Shown here piece by piece: positions 1 to 8,370 of a stretch of DNA of 64,000 nucleotides. The translations under genes and the position numbers were made by a program. Under the pieces are notes generated by a model, which was given only the letters and a program-made list of their open reading frames with translations, ran no database searches and was not told where the DNA came from. Numbering within the stretch: position 1 is the stretch's first letter; the number at the start of each line of letters is the position of its first letter. Origin of the DNA: Palsa-504 sp050011155 (lineage in GTDB: Bacteria > Actinomycetota > Actinomycetes > Streptosporangiales > Streptosporangiaceae); NCBI GenBank assembly GCA_050011155.1, contig JBEKJP010000005.1:48884-112883 (forward strand). Reading direction: 5' to 3'.

Positions 1-107
1 GGCACATGCCGATGGCCAGAACCGCTGGCCTACGCGTTTCCGTCACTTTAAGTAACCGACTCTGGGGTGACGGGTGTTGCCCAGGCTCTCGATGAGGAAC
101 AGTGGTC

Positions 108-965
108 GTGACCGGGACGAGCCCCACGGCGCGTCAGCGCGAGCTCGGCGCGCGATTGAGGGCGCTCCGCAACGATCACGACATGACGGTGGAAGAGGTC
201 GCAGAAAAGCTTCTCTGCTCGGCTACGAAGATCAGCCGGCTGGAGACCGGCGCGCGCCGGCCTAGCCTGCGCGACGTCCGGGACTTGTGCGAACTCTATG
301 AAGTCGGCGAGCCGGCGTCGGCTGAACTGATGCGCCTGGCCGGAGAAGCCCGCGCGGCGGGCTGGTGGACTCAATATGATGACCTCAACCTCGACCCGCT
401 TATCGGGCTGGAAGAGGCGGCTACGGATATTACCTGTTACTCGATGAACTACATACCGGGCCTGCTCCAGACCGAGGAGTATGCCCAGGGCATTATCAAG
501 ACCATTGCACCAAAAATGGATCCGCAGATCGTCGCGCAACGCGTCGAAGCACGCATGCGGCGTCAGCAAGTGCTGGCGAAGGGTAGCCCGCCTAGATATC
601 AGGTACTACTCGATGAATCTGTCCTACGGCGCGGCGTCGGAGGTCCGGCACTCATGGTCGCGCAGTTGGACAAGGTTCTCGATGCAGCACGACGTAATAT
701 CGCAACTATACATGTCATACCTTTCGATGCTGGTTCGTACGCGGCCCAGGAAAGTAATTTCGTCCTACTGGAATTTGGCAGCAAAACATCTCTTTCCCCC
801 ATGGTCTTCGTGGAGGGACTGGCAAGCCACCAGTATACTCAGCGGGTCCCCGATGTCTCCCGCTACCGGGAGACAATCGAATACGTGTATGGCTCTTCGC
901 TTACTCCACGTGATTCAATCAGCTTTATCTGCGAAAAACGCGACCTTCTTGCGGAAAAATCCTAA
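108..965 (+). CDS. XRE-family DNA-binding regulator with DUF5753 domain
   Basis: Helix-turn-helix transcriptional regulator of the large actinomycete XRE-DUF5753 family. Residues about 8-67 form a Cro/CI-type HTH with the typical KISRLETG turn. Residues about 98-275 match the DUF5753 effector domain, including the PGLLQT segment and an R-rich helix. GTG at 108 is preferred over GTG at 102 because GAGGAA (94-99) lies 8 nt upstream. The downstream DUF397 gene is the usual partner, an arrangement seen in WhiJ-like developmental or antibiotic-control loci. The coding sequence has visibly more A/T, including third positions, than the genes to its right, which suggests recent acquisition. The target and signal are unknown. 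Confidence 0.9.
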   Translation: MTGTSPTARQRELGARLRALRNDHDMTVEEVAEKLLCSATKISRLETGARRPSLRDVRDLCELYEVGEPASAELMRLAGEARAAGWWTQYDDLNLDPLIGLEEAATDITCYSMNYIPGLLQTEEYAQGIIKTIAPKMDPQIVAQRVEARMRRQQVLAKGSPPRYQVLLDESVLRRGVGGPALMVAQLDKVLDAARRNIATIHVIPFDAGSYAAQESNFVLLEFGSKTSLSPMVFVEGLASHQYTQRVPDVSRYRETIEYVYGSSLTPRDSISFICEKRDLLAEKS

Positions 966-1086
966 CATCACCGCTATCGGAAGTTATGTAGAAGTTATGC
1001 GGAGGATGTGGCTGAAGATGATCTTGGGGTCGTGTCAGCCGATAGAGTTCTCCTGTTGTGTTAAGTGACCAACGGGAGAGGTGTTA

Positions 1087-1287
1087 ATGTCAGCCTGGGA
1101 GAGTCTCAACTGGCGCAAATCACGCGCCTGTGAGAGCGGGGCGTGCGTTCAGGTCGCACGTCAAGGCGATAATGTACTGATCGGAAATACCAATGATCCG
1201 GACGGTCGGGTCAGCGAGTTCACCGTGGATGAATGGCGTAACTTTCTCGCCGGTGCCAAGCTGGGCGACTTCGACGATATTGCCTGA
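1087..1287 (+). CDS. DUF397 domain protein, partner of the XRE regulator
   Basis: Small acidic DUF397 protein of 66 residues. It has the family hallmarks: an N-terminal WRKS segment followed by an ESGACVQVA strand, a DNDGR-like loop (here NDPDGR), and a C-terminal EFTVDEWRNFL helix. ATG 1087 is preferred to GTG 1081 because GGGAGAG (1073-1079) is correctly spaced from it. DUF397 proteins almost always lie next to XRE-DUF5753 regulators and are thought to modulate them, probably as antagonists; the biochemical role here is inferred. A strong hairpin directly follows the gene. Confidence 0.9.
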   Translation: MSAWESLNWRKSRACESGACVQVARQGDNVLIGNTNDPDGRVSEFTVDEWRNFLAGAKLGDFDDIA

Positions 1288-1305
1288 CCACTTAGGCTGT
1301 TTGTC

Positions 1306-1350
1306 CCCTGAGAGTCGGAGTGTCGGACGCATCGGCTCTCAGGGCATTTT
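1306..1350 (+). terminator. Intrinsic terminator after the DUF397 gene
   Basis: A perfect 9-bp inverted repeat, CCCTGAGAG (1306-1314) and CTCTCAGGG (1336-1344), is followed by CATTTT. It sits 18 bp after the DUF397 stop codon and separates the XRE/DUF397 unit from the convergent STAND gene. Confidence 0.8.
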
Positions 1351-1449
1351 GCGAGTCTCTTCTTTACGGCCCTCTAACCCGAAAATAACTATCCTCAGCT
1401 AGGTATGCTGCAGTATGTCCGAAGTAATGTTAGAGCCGTTTATTCGATT

Positions 1450-4209
1450 TTAATGGTTTTCTGGATGCCTCGGTTCCAGCCGGGTACGTACCTGGTCGGC
1501 GCGCGGGTCCCAGAGTTCTTCGAATATGACGAGTGCCTGCTGCCAGGATTGCCGGGCCGCGTCGGCTTGGCCGGTGGTTTCCTGAGAATTGCCGAGCTGG
1601 AGCAGAATGTCGGCTTCGGTGCGCCGGTCACCGATCTGACGGAACAATGCTCGTGCCTGTTTATAGTTATCGATGGCATCACCGGGACGTCCGTGGTGAT
1701 GGCGGGCTTCAGCCAGTTTCTGCACGGCGTAGGCGTATTGCCATCTGTTGCTGGCCTGCGCCAGGGCAGTGACTGCCTGCTCGCGCAGGCTGATGGCGGT
1801 CTCGAAGGAGCCGAGGCGTTCGTGGACGGCACCGAGCCAGGTCAGGGACATGCCCTCGGCCCGCAGATCGCAGGCTCGCCGGGCAGTTGCCAGCGACTGC
1901 TGAAGGCAGCTGGTAGCGTCGGTAAGCCGCCCGAGAGCCAGATAGGCAAGTCCTTCGAGGTACGGTGCAAGCCATTGACCGTATATGTGACCGGCTTCCA
2001 CGGAAATCACGTAGGCACGCCGACAACAGTCTGCGGCTCGATCGGGCTGGCCGGCGTCCAGGTAGGCCAAGCCGAGGCCGGTCAGGACCCAGACTTCAGC
2101 AGCGCGGTCACCAAGCTCCTGGCTGATAGCAAGGGCGGAGCGGAGCGAAGGGAGCGTGCCCGCCTTGCTGCCGAGCCCAAGATCTAGAACGCGCGTGGTT
2201 GTGGCTGGAAGCTTCCAGGCAAGACTGTTGTCACCGACCGACGCAGCCTGGTCAGCTACCGATACTAGATTTGCAGATTCGCTCTCGGCCCATCGCATTG
2301 CCTGCCCTTCGTTGGCAAAGCCTGGTGGTTGGCATACCGGAGGCAAGTCGAGTGGAACATGCGCTTGGTGGGGAGAAAGGGTGCGCACGCACGCATTAGC
2401 CATACGCAGGTACCAGGTGAGCAGACGCTGCATGGCGGCCGCCTGCTGGGCATGCGATTCTGCGGCTAGGGTGCATTCTGCGGCGTAGACGCGGACCAAG
2501 TCATGGAACTGGTACCGGTCCCGTCCGGTCTCCTCGAGCAGATGGCCACTCGCCAAGGTCCTCAGGAGCTGCCGTGTCTCAGGGACCGGCGCGTCGAGCA
2601 GGGCCGCGGCCGCGGTGGTGCTGAGATCCTGGCCCGGATGGAGACTTAGCAGGCGGAAGGCCCGGGCCGACGCGGGCGTGAGCGCCCGGTAGGACCAGGA
2701 AAAAACGGCGCGGACCTGGGAGACCTGCTCATCGGTGGCCAGGACATCCAGGCGATCGCGCTCGGCGGCCAATTCCTCGGCAAGGTCGGCGATGCTGAGA
2801 TGAGGGTGGGCGGCAGCGCGATCCGCCGTAATCCGCAGGGCCAGCGGCAGCCGACCGCACAACTCCGCGAGCCTGCGCGTGGCGGCCGGATCGGCAGCCG
2901 CCCGTTCGTCCCCGGCCGCTCGAGCGAGCAGGGCGACGGCGTCACGGAGCGGGAGCATGCCCAGAGTCAGGCGCTGCGCGCCGTCGACGGCGGCCAGGCC
3001 GCTGAGTGTGCTACGGCTGGTCACGATAGCCAGGCAGCCTGCCATACCAGGCAGCAGGGGCCTGACCTGCTCAGCGCTCACGGCGTTATCGAGCACGATG
3101 AGCACCCGCCGGCCGCTGAGCTGACTTCGGTACATCCCGGCCAGTTCGTCGGGATCGGCGGGCAGTTGAGACGGACCAGCGCCCAGCGCGCGCACAAACC
3201 GGGCGAGGACAACTGCCGGGTCCAGCGGCGGGTGTTCGGGATCGAACCCGCGCAGGTTCACGAACAGCTGGCCATCAGGAAACGCAGGCGCGGCACGGTG
3301 CGCGAAACGAATCGCCAGCGCGGTCTTGCCGATCCCGGCGACCCCGTCAATCGCCGTGATCACCACAGCCGCGCCATCCTGGGCAGCCGCCATAGAAGCC
3401 AGGCTTGCGAATTCCGGTTCCCGGCCAGTGAACCCCACGGCATCGTGAGGCAGCTGCGCAGGGGCATGCCAACGATCAATAATACCGATGTCAGCAATGA
3501 CCGGCTCCGTGTCCGGCGAGATCACAATGGCGCTACCTGTCGGCGTGCGGTTATCCGCGACAGCCATGACCGCGTCATGACGGGTCACCTTCTTACCCTG
3601 GCTGCCCGTGGGCGGGATTGCATCAGGACCAAGTACCCGAATCCATCCGGCCGCGATCGTTTCCTTGACGGCTATCTGAACCCGGCGGTACGAGCTAGGT
3701 TTGGCAGCTGGGTCATGCCGGGCGACCTCATCGAAGAACCAGTCCGACACGATCAGCGCGAGCACGCCGGTGGATGTGGCCAGGACGGTTCGCAACTCTG
3801 TGGCCTCGATTAGACGGAACGCGTGATTCACCGCAGCGCCGGCGACGCCATGCGCGTCCTGGTATACCTCGCCCGCATGCAGTGCCATCCGCAGCCGCAT
3901 TCGTTCTGGCAGACCGCACCGCGCATTATGCGCATCGACCGCAGCGGTAAGCCTGACCGGAAGGTCGGCTGCCAGAAGGGCCTTCGGCACGTCCGACGGA
4001 ACCAAGATGAGCGCACCGTCACCGCGGTCCTCGCACACGCAGCCGCCCCAGTCCAGCCCGCTCTCGGCGAAGGCCTGCTGCAGCGACAGGTACAACGCCT
4101 CGCGGACCGCGAGCTGATCCAAGCTGGTCCGGGCGGGATCACCGAACCGCTCCACGTCAACCACAACGATCGTGCGGTGAACAGCTAACCGCTGACGCAC
4201 GCGCCTCAC
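1450..4209 (-). CDS. STAND-type regulator: cyclase-like domain, NB-ARC ATPase and TPR repeats
   Basis: 919-residue signal-transduction ATPase. Residues 1-170 resemble a class III nucleotide-cyclase homology domain (VVVDVERFG start, DRGDGALI segment), as found at the N-terminus of some actinomycete STAND proteins. Whether it is catalytic cannot be judged. Residues about 255-560 form an NB-ARC module with Walker A GVAGIGKT (289-296) and Walker B VLIVLDNA (369-376). Residues about 690-919 are TPR repeats. Such proteins oligomerise on ATP binding and control transcription or other outputs. Codon 8 is the rare leucine codon TTA, so translation may depend on a bldA-type tRNA. Start GTG 4209 has a weak ribosome site; GTG 4200 is an alternative. 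It is transcribed away from the AAA ATPase gene. Confidence 0.85.
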   Translation of the reverse strand: MRRVRQRLAVHRTIVVVDVERFGDPARTSLDQLAVREALYLSLQQAFAESGLDWGGCVCEDRGDGALILVPSDVPKALLAADLPVRLTAAVDAHNARCGLPERMRLRMALHAGEVYQDAHGVAGAAVNHAFRLIEATELRTVLATSTGVLALIVSDWFFDEVARHDPAAKPSSYRRVQIAVKETIAAGWIRVLGPDAIPPTGSQGKKVTRHDAVMAVADNRTPTGSAIVISPDTEPVIADIGIIDRWHAPAQLPHDAVGFTGREPEFASLASMAAAQDGAAVVITAIDGVAGIGKTALAIRFAHRAAPAFPDGQLFVNLRGFDPEHPPLDPAVVLARFVRALGAGPSQLPADPDELAGMYRSQLSGRRVLIVLDNAVSAEQVRPLLPGMAGCLAIVTSRSTLSGLAAVDGAQRLTLGMLPLRDAVALLARAAGDERAAADPAATRRLAELCGRLPLALRITADRAAAHPHLSIADLAEELAAERDRLDVLATDEQVSQVRAVFSWSYRALTPASARAFRLLSLHPGQDLSTTAAAALLDAPVPETRQLLRTLASGHLLEETGRDRYQFHDLVRVYAAECTLAAESHAQQAAAMQRLLTWYLRMANACVRTLSPHQAHVPLDLPPVCQPPGFANEGQAMRWAESESANLVSVADQAASVGDNSLAWKLPATTTRVLDLGLGSKAGTLPSLRSALAISQELGDRAAEVWVLTGLGLAYLDAGQPDRAADCCRRAYVISVEAGHIYGQWLAPYLEGLAYLALGRLTDATSCLQQSLATARRACDLRAEGMSLTWLGAVHERLGSFETAISLREQAVTALAQASNRWQYAYAVQKLAEARHHHGRPGDAIDNYKQARALFRQIGDRRTEADILLQLGNSQETTGQADAARQSWQQALVIFEELWDPRADQVRTRLEPRHPENH

Positions 4210-4515
4210 CCCTTACGGGCACGTCAGGTATGAGGAACGCAACTCGCCATATACCATGACGATCTTCCCGGCACCATAAGTATCAGGCCTAAATAGCGTC
4301 CAGTGAAGCGTGATCACCCCGGCCACGATAATCCCGGTCTTCCGCCACCCGTGTGGCCTGGCCCAGCCCTACCCCGGTCAGCATTCCGCACACCGTCCGC
4401 CGCCGCACCTGCCCGGCCCGCCCTCGGATCGAGGCAGAGGCGGGGAATGGCTGGCCGTCTGGCGTGGTGCCCAGCAAAGGATAATCCCTTGGCACTATCA
4501 TGATCCTCGGGCATT
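4210..4515. other. Divergent intergenic region, no gene
   Basis: About 300 bp separating the divergent STAND and AAA+ genes. Short ORFs run through it in several frames, but none has a recognisable product or ribosome-binding site. It must hold both promoters. A TATCAT hexamer at 4496-4501 could be the -10 of the AAA+ gene, but no convincing -35 was found. Confidence 0.5.
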
Positions 4516-6048
4516 GTGGAGCAGGTGAATACTCCTGACCCGCGGCTGGACATCGGTGACCTCCGGGGGCTGGCCCGCGGCCTGCGTGAGCTGTTCGAGA
4601 TCGGGGCCAGGACGCTGGCCGAAGAAGCCGGGCCGTCCGAGCTCGGGCTGCGGGTCAGCGGGCACCTCGGCTGTGACCTCGCCGCGGTCGTGCTGGTCGC
4701 CGAGCGCTTTCCCGCCTGGGAGCACGTGAACGTGCAGCGGGGGGTGGACGCCTACCTGCGGGCCCAGCAGGACGACCCGGAGTGGTTCGGCATGCCGGGC
4801 ACCGGCCGCCACCCACACGAGGACCTGCTGTCGCTGATCAGTTCCCCGGTCCCGATGTTCGGCATGTTCCGCGGCGCGGCGGGCCCCCGCGGCGTCCGGA
4901 TCAAGGCCAGCGGAAAGAACGGCCGCGGGGCGGCGAGCTACGGCACCGCCGCTATCGGGCCGGATGAGAATACCGAGGTCGTGACCTTCGGGCTGGTCGC
5001 GGCGGCGGCCCCGGACGGCGCCCCGGTGGTGATCGGCATCCGGGACGAGAGCCAGTTCGGGTCGCCCGTGTGCAACCTCGAGATACTCGCGGCTGACCGG
5101 GAGGCGGCCGCCGCCACGCGCGATGAGATCGGGCGGCTGATGCGGGTGCACGACGTGTTCCGCGGTCAGGTACTCAGCTTCACCGAGAGCGAGCACCACG
5201 GTAATGAGCTGGTCTCGTTCCTGCCCCGGCCCGCGATCGCGGCGCGGGATGTGGTGCTGCCCGGCGGCGTGCTCGAGAGCATCGAGCAGCACATCATCGG
5301 CGTGGCCGAATGGTCGCGGGAACTGCTGAGCGCGGGCCAGCACCTCAAGCGCGGCCTGCTCCTGCACGGACCGCCCGGGACCGGGAAGACCCACACCGTC
5401 CGGTACCTGACAGCGCGGCTGGCCGAGAGCACGGTCATCCTGCTCACCGGCCGGTCCATCCGGTTCATCGACGCGGCCGCCGCGCTGGCCCGCCGCCTGC
5501 AGCCGTCCATGGTCGTGCTCGAGGACGTTGATCTGGTCGCCACTGACCGGGACTACACCCCGGACGGCAACCCCCTGCTCTTTTCCCTGCTCGACGCCAT
5601 GGACGGCATCGGCGCGGACGCGGACGTCACCTTCGTGCTGACCACCAACCGGGCCGACATCTTGGAGACCGCTCTGGCGGACCGGCCGGGCCGGGTCGAC
5701 CTGGCCATCGAGATCCCCCGGCCCGACGCGGGCTGCCGCGAGCGCCTGTTCCGCCTCTACGTGCGCGCCCTGGCCGTCGAAGCCGACCTGGATCCGGTGG
5801 TGGCGGGCACCGAGGGTGTCACCGCTTCCTTCGTCAAGGAGATGATCAGGCGGACCGTGCTGGCCTCACTGCGGGCCGGCGAGCGCCCGCCGGTGCTCCG
5901 CGATGCCCACTTCACCGCAGTGCTGGCCGAGATGAACGGGGAGCGCCAGGCCCTGACCCGGTCCCTGCTCGGCGTCGGCGCCGGGCCGGACGGGCCGCAG
6001 GCCAGCCCGGCCCGGCCGGACGCCGTCCGTTACCGCCGCCTGAGGTAA
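4516..6048 (+). CDS. AAA+ ATPase with unassigned N-terminal domain
   Basis: 510-residue AAA+ ATPase. Walker A GPPGTGKT is at 285-292, Walker B MVVLEDVD at 332-339, the sensor-1 TTN at 376-378, and the ALADRPGRVD arginine-finger region at 387-396, followed by the helical lid. This is the classical AAA clade of FtsH/CDC48/proteasome-type unfoldases, but there is no protease domain, transmembrane segment or second AAA ring. The first about 240 residues are not recognised and may be the substrate-recognition domain. Start GTG 4516; GTG 4525 is also possible. The gene stands alone between regulatory genes, so its client cannot be inferred. Confidence 0.85.
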   Translation: MEQVNTPDPRLDIGDLRGLARGLRELFEIGARTLAEEAGPSELGLRVSGHLGCDLAAVVLVAERFPAWEHVNVQRGVDAYLRAQQDDPEWFGMPGTGRHPHEDLLSLISSPVPMFGMFRGAAGPRGVRIKASGKNGRGAASYGTAAIGPDENTEVVTFGLVAAAAPDGAPVVIGIRDESQFGSPVCNLEILAADREAAAATRDEIGRLMRVHDVFRGQVLSFTESEHHGNELVSFLPRPAIAARDVVLPGGVLESIEQHIIGVAEWSRELLSAGQHLKRGLLLHGPPGTGKTHTVRYLTARLAESTVILLTGRSIRFIDAAAALARRLQPSMVVLEDVDLVATDRDYTPDGNPLLFSLLDAMDGIGADADVTFVLTTNRADILETALADRPGRVDLAIEIPRPDAGCRERLFRLYVRALAVEADLDPVVAGTEGVTASFVKEMIRRTVLASLRAGERPPVLRDAHFTAVLAEMNGERQALTRSLLGVGAGPDGPQASPARPDAVRYRRLR

Positions 6049-6109
6049 GGCGCGGAGTCCGGCTCTGGCGGCCCGATTATTGTGTCCCGCCCAGGGAAGC
6101 AGGACGGGC

Positions 6110-6277
6110 ATGCTAGCCATCGTCGCGGCGATCATCTTCGCCATCGCCTGGATTCTCAATGCCACTGGCACCGCCACCAACGCGTGGTTCTCCGTCACCG
6201 ATCTGCTGCTCATCGGACTGGCCTGCCTGGCCCTGCACCAGGCTGGCGTCGGCACCGCCTGGGTCAGGCGCCGTTAA
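6110..6277 (+). CDS. Small two-helix membrane protein
   Basis: 55-residue protein that is mostly two hydrophobic helices: LAIVAAIIFAIAWILN near the N-terminus and a second around TDLLLIGLACLALH. A short loop joins them, and a basic tail (WVRRR) ends the protein. ATG 6110 is chosen because the protein then begins directly with the first helix and AGGACGGG lies just upstream. An extension from GTG 6083 or similar adds only a polar leader. Small proteins of this kind are common and uncharacterised in actinomycetes. Its 3' end overlaps the convergent GAF-ANTAR gene by 4 bp. Confidence 0.6.
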   Translation: MLAIVAAIIFAIAWILNATGTATNAWFSVTDLLLIGLACLALHQAGVGTAWVRRR

Positions 6278-6978
6278 CCCCGGACGGCGCCGCGGACCAC
6301 TTCGGCCGAGACGATCGCTAGCTTGCGCCGCTGCGTCCGTGCCTGTGCCCGGAGCTGGGCGTAAGCGCCCTGCGCGGTGATGCCGTGGCGGCCGATGAGC
6401 ACGCCCTTGGCCTGCTCGATGATAGCCCGGGAGTTCAGGGCCGACTGGAGCTGGGCCGCCAGCTCGGTCTGCTGCTCGCCGAGCAGCATGCTCGCGATCA
6501 GCAGCGCGGCCAGGTCGGTGAACGCCAGCAGGGCGAGCTCGGCCTCTGGTGCCCACGGACGGGGTTCCTCGGACAGCACCGCGACGACGCCCACCGCGTC
6601 CTGGTTGTAGGGAATCGGGCTGGCCAGCACGGCTCGGACGCCGCGGGCGACGGCGTGCTGGCTGAAGGCCGGCCAGCGTGCTTCCTGCGTCAGGTCCTCC
6701 GCGCAGACCAGTTCCTTGTCCTCGAAGGCCGCGATGCACGGCCCTTCCTGGTGGCGTATCTGCAGTTCCTCGAGGTGCCTCATCCGGTCATCGGAGACGG
6801 CGGCGTTCAGCAGGTGATGGTCGGCGCTGGCCAGCATCAGGCCGGCGCCGTCGACGGAGAAGATCGTGTGCGTGGTCTGGACGATGCGGTGCATCGCCTC
6901 CTCGACCCGCATCTCACCGAAGCGCAGCTTGCCGAGCTCGTTAAGCGCGTGCCGCACGTCGTGTATCGAGACGCTCAT
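6274..6978 (-). CDS. GAF-ANTAR domain RNA-binding antiterminator
   Basis: 234-residue regulator. Residues about 20-160 form a GAF sensory domain. Residues about 165-225 form an ANTAR domain with the typical NSRAIIEQAKGVLI segment and C-terminal helices. ANTAR domains bind paired hairpins in nascent RNA and prevent termination; the GAF domain presumably senses a ligand or redox state. The start ATG lies inside the 3' end of the upstream STAS gene (38-bp overlap), so the two are very probably co-translated. The RNA targets are unknown. Confidence 0.9.
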   Translation of the reverse strand: MSVSIHDVRHALNELGKLRFGEMRVEEAMHRIVQTTHTIFSVDGAGLMLASADHHLLNAAVSDDRMRHLEELQIRHQEGPCIAAFEDKELVCAEDLTQEARWPAFSQHAVARGVRAVLASPIPYNQDAVGVVAVLSEEPRPWAPEAELALLAFTDLAALLIASMLLGEQQTELAAQLQSALNSRAIIEQAKGVLIGRHGITAQGAYAQLRAQARTQRRKLAIVSAEVVRGAVRG

Positions 6979-7393
6979 CTGCCTGCTCCCGACTGTCCTG
7001 GGATCCGCATAAACACCAGGTCCGGATATTACCCGCGGCTAATTCCTCTATTTCGCAATCGGCATCGAGGCCGGTGAGCCACAGGACCCGGCGCACGCTG
7101 GGACCCGGGCGGCGGATGACCGGCCGGCGGCCGTCCCGCAGCCACTGACCGGATCCCGCGATCAGCCGCGCCGACCCGCAGTCCATGAAACGCGTCCCGG
7201 CCAGGTCGAAGACCAGCCGGCTCGGCTTATCCCGTGCGACCAGGGCCAGGTGCCCGGCGAGGACGGGCATCGCGACCAGGTCGAGCTCGCCTCGGACGAG
7301 GATCGTGGTGGCGTCCGGACGCACGTCCATCTCGACCTCGACCCGGCCGGGCGGCGGGCCGTCATCCTCGGGCAAAGGACGGAGCCGCGTCAT
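6941..7393 (-). CDS. STAS-domain anti-sigma factor antagonist
   Basis: STAS protein of about 150 residues, the kind that binds anti-sigma factors of the RsbW/SpoIIAB class. The core runs from the RVEVEMDVRPD strand through LVFDLAGTRFMDCGSARLIAGSGQWL. In this family the residue just before the middle helix is a phosphorylatable Ser/Thr; here the segment reads MDCGSAR, with serine available. ATG 7393 is chosen because a G-run lies 5 nt upstream and the STAS fold begins there; an in-frame GTG/ATG extension reaches 7492. The last residues overlap the GAF-ANTAR gene, suggesting one stress-signalling unit. No cognate kinase is present nearby. Confidence 0.8.
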   Translation of the reverse strand: MTRLRPLPEDDGPPPGRVEVEMDVRPDATTILVRGELDLVAMPVLAGHLALVARDKPSRLVFDLAGTRFMDCGSARLIAGSGQWLRDGRRPVIRRPGPSVRRVLWLTGLDADCEIEELAAGNIRTWCLCGSQDSREQADERLDTRRAARA

Positions 7394-7593
7394 GAGGACC
7401 CCCACTCGCCCGCGGGCGAGACTACAGGCGACTGCTGTCAGGAGGCCTCTTCCTGCCGGGAGCCAGGAAAGTGCGGGGCCAGCATCAACCATGCGGCGGG
7501 CCGCAGGTGTCTAGGCGGCATCACGATTGCCTCAAGTATGCCGCACCCTGCCCGGGGCCGGCGGCCTTCGGGCGGGTCTGCGATGGTGTTGTT

Positions 7594-8370
7594 ATGGCAT
7601 GGATTGAGCTTGACGGAGCGGTAAACGTGCGGGACCTGGGCGACCTGCCCACCGAGGACGGGCAGAAGACCGCGCGGGCAAGCCTGCTGCGCGCGGACAA
7701 CCTGCAGGAACTGTCGCCCGCCGATGTCACCAAGCTGGTTCGCGACATCGGCGTGACCACCGTCGTGGACCTGCGCAGCACCAACGAACTGGAGGCCGAG
7801 GGGCCGGCGCCGCTGGACGCCGTGGCGGGGGTGCGGCACGCCCACCACCCGGTGCTGCCCGAGCTGGGCACGAACACCGACGTGGTCGCCGACGCGCTGC
7901 TGGCGCGGGACCAGCTGGACCGGACCAGGTACCCGGACAACCCCGTGACCGGGCACTACCTGGGCTACCTGGAGGACCGCCCGGACCAGGTGGTCGGGGC
8001 GGTGCGCAGCATCGCGCGGTCCCCGGGCGCGGCGCTGGTCCACTGCGCGGCGGGCAAGGACCGGACCGGCGTGGTGGTGGCGCTCGTGCTCACCGTGGCC
8101 GGCGTGCCCGCCCAGGCCGTGGCGGCCGATTACGCGGCCACGGGGGAGCGCACCGAGGCCATCATCGACCGGCTGAGCCGGTCGCGCCTGTACGTCCGCG
8201 ACATCACCAGCAAGCCCGCCGACCTGCACCGGCCGCAGGCGGAGACGATGACCGCGTTCCTGGAGCAGATGGAGGCGCGCTACGGCGGGGTGGCGTCGTG
8301 GCTGACGGAAAACGGCCTCAGCTCCGCCGACCTGGACGCCCTGCGGGTCAAGCTCCGGGCAGGCGCTTGA
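7594..8370 (+). CDS. Tyrosine-phosphatase-superfamily protein (CX5R type)
   Basis: 258-residue bacterial tyrosine-specific phosphatase-like protein of the PF13350 type. The N-terminal NVRDLG and the DLRSTNE segment are family landmarks. The catalytic P-loop HCAAGKDRTG (150-159) supplies nucleophile Cys151 and Arg157. Members dephosphorylate phosphotyrosine or phosphoinositides; some act on other phosphate monoesters. ATG 7594 was chosen because homology starts there. The in-frame upstream extension to 7471 is compositionally unlike protein. The 3' end overlaps the convergent metallophosphoesterase by 23 bp. Confidence 0.85.
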   Translation: MAWIELDGAVNVRDLGDLPTEDGQKTARASLLRADNLQELSPADVTKLVRDIGVTTVVDLRSTNELEAEGPAPLDAVAGVRHAHHPVLPELGTNTDVVADALLARDQLDRTRYPDNPVTGHYLGYLEDRPDQVVGAVRSIARSPGAALVHCAAGKDRTGVVVALVLTVAGVPAQAVAADYAATGERTEAIIDRLSRSRLYVRDITSKPADLHRPQAETMTAFLEQMEARYGGVASWLTENGLSSADLDALRVKLRAGA

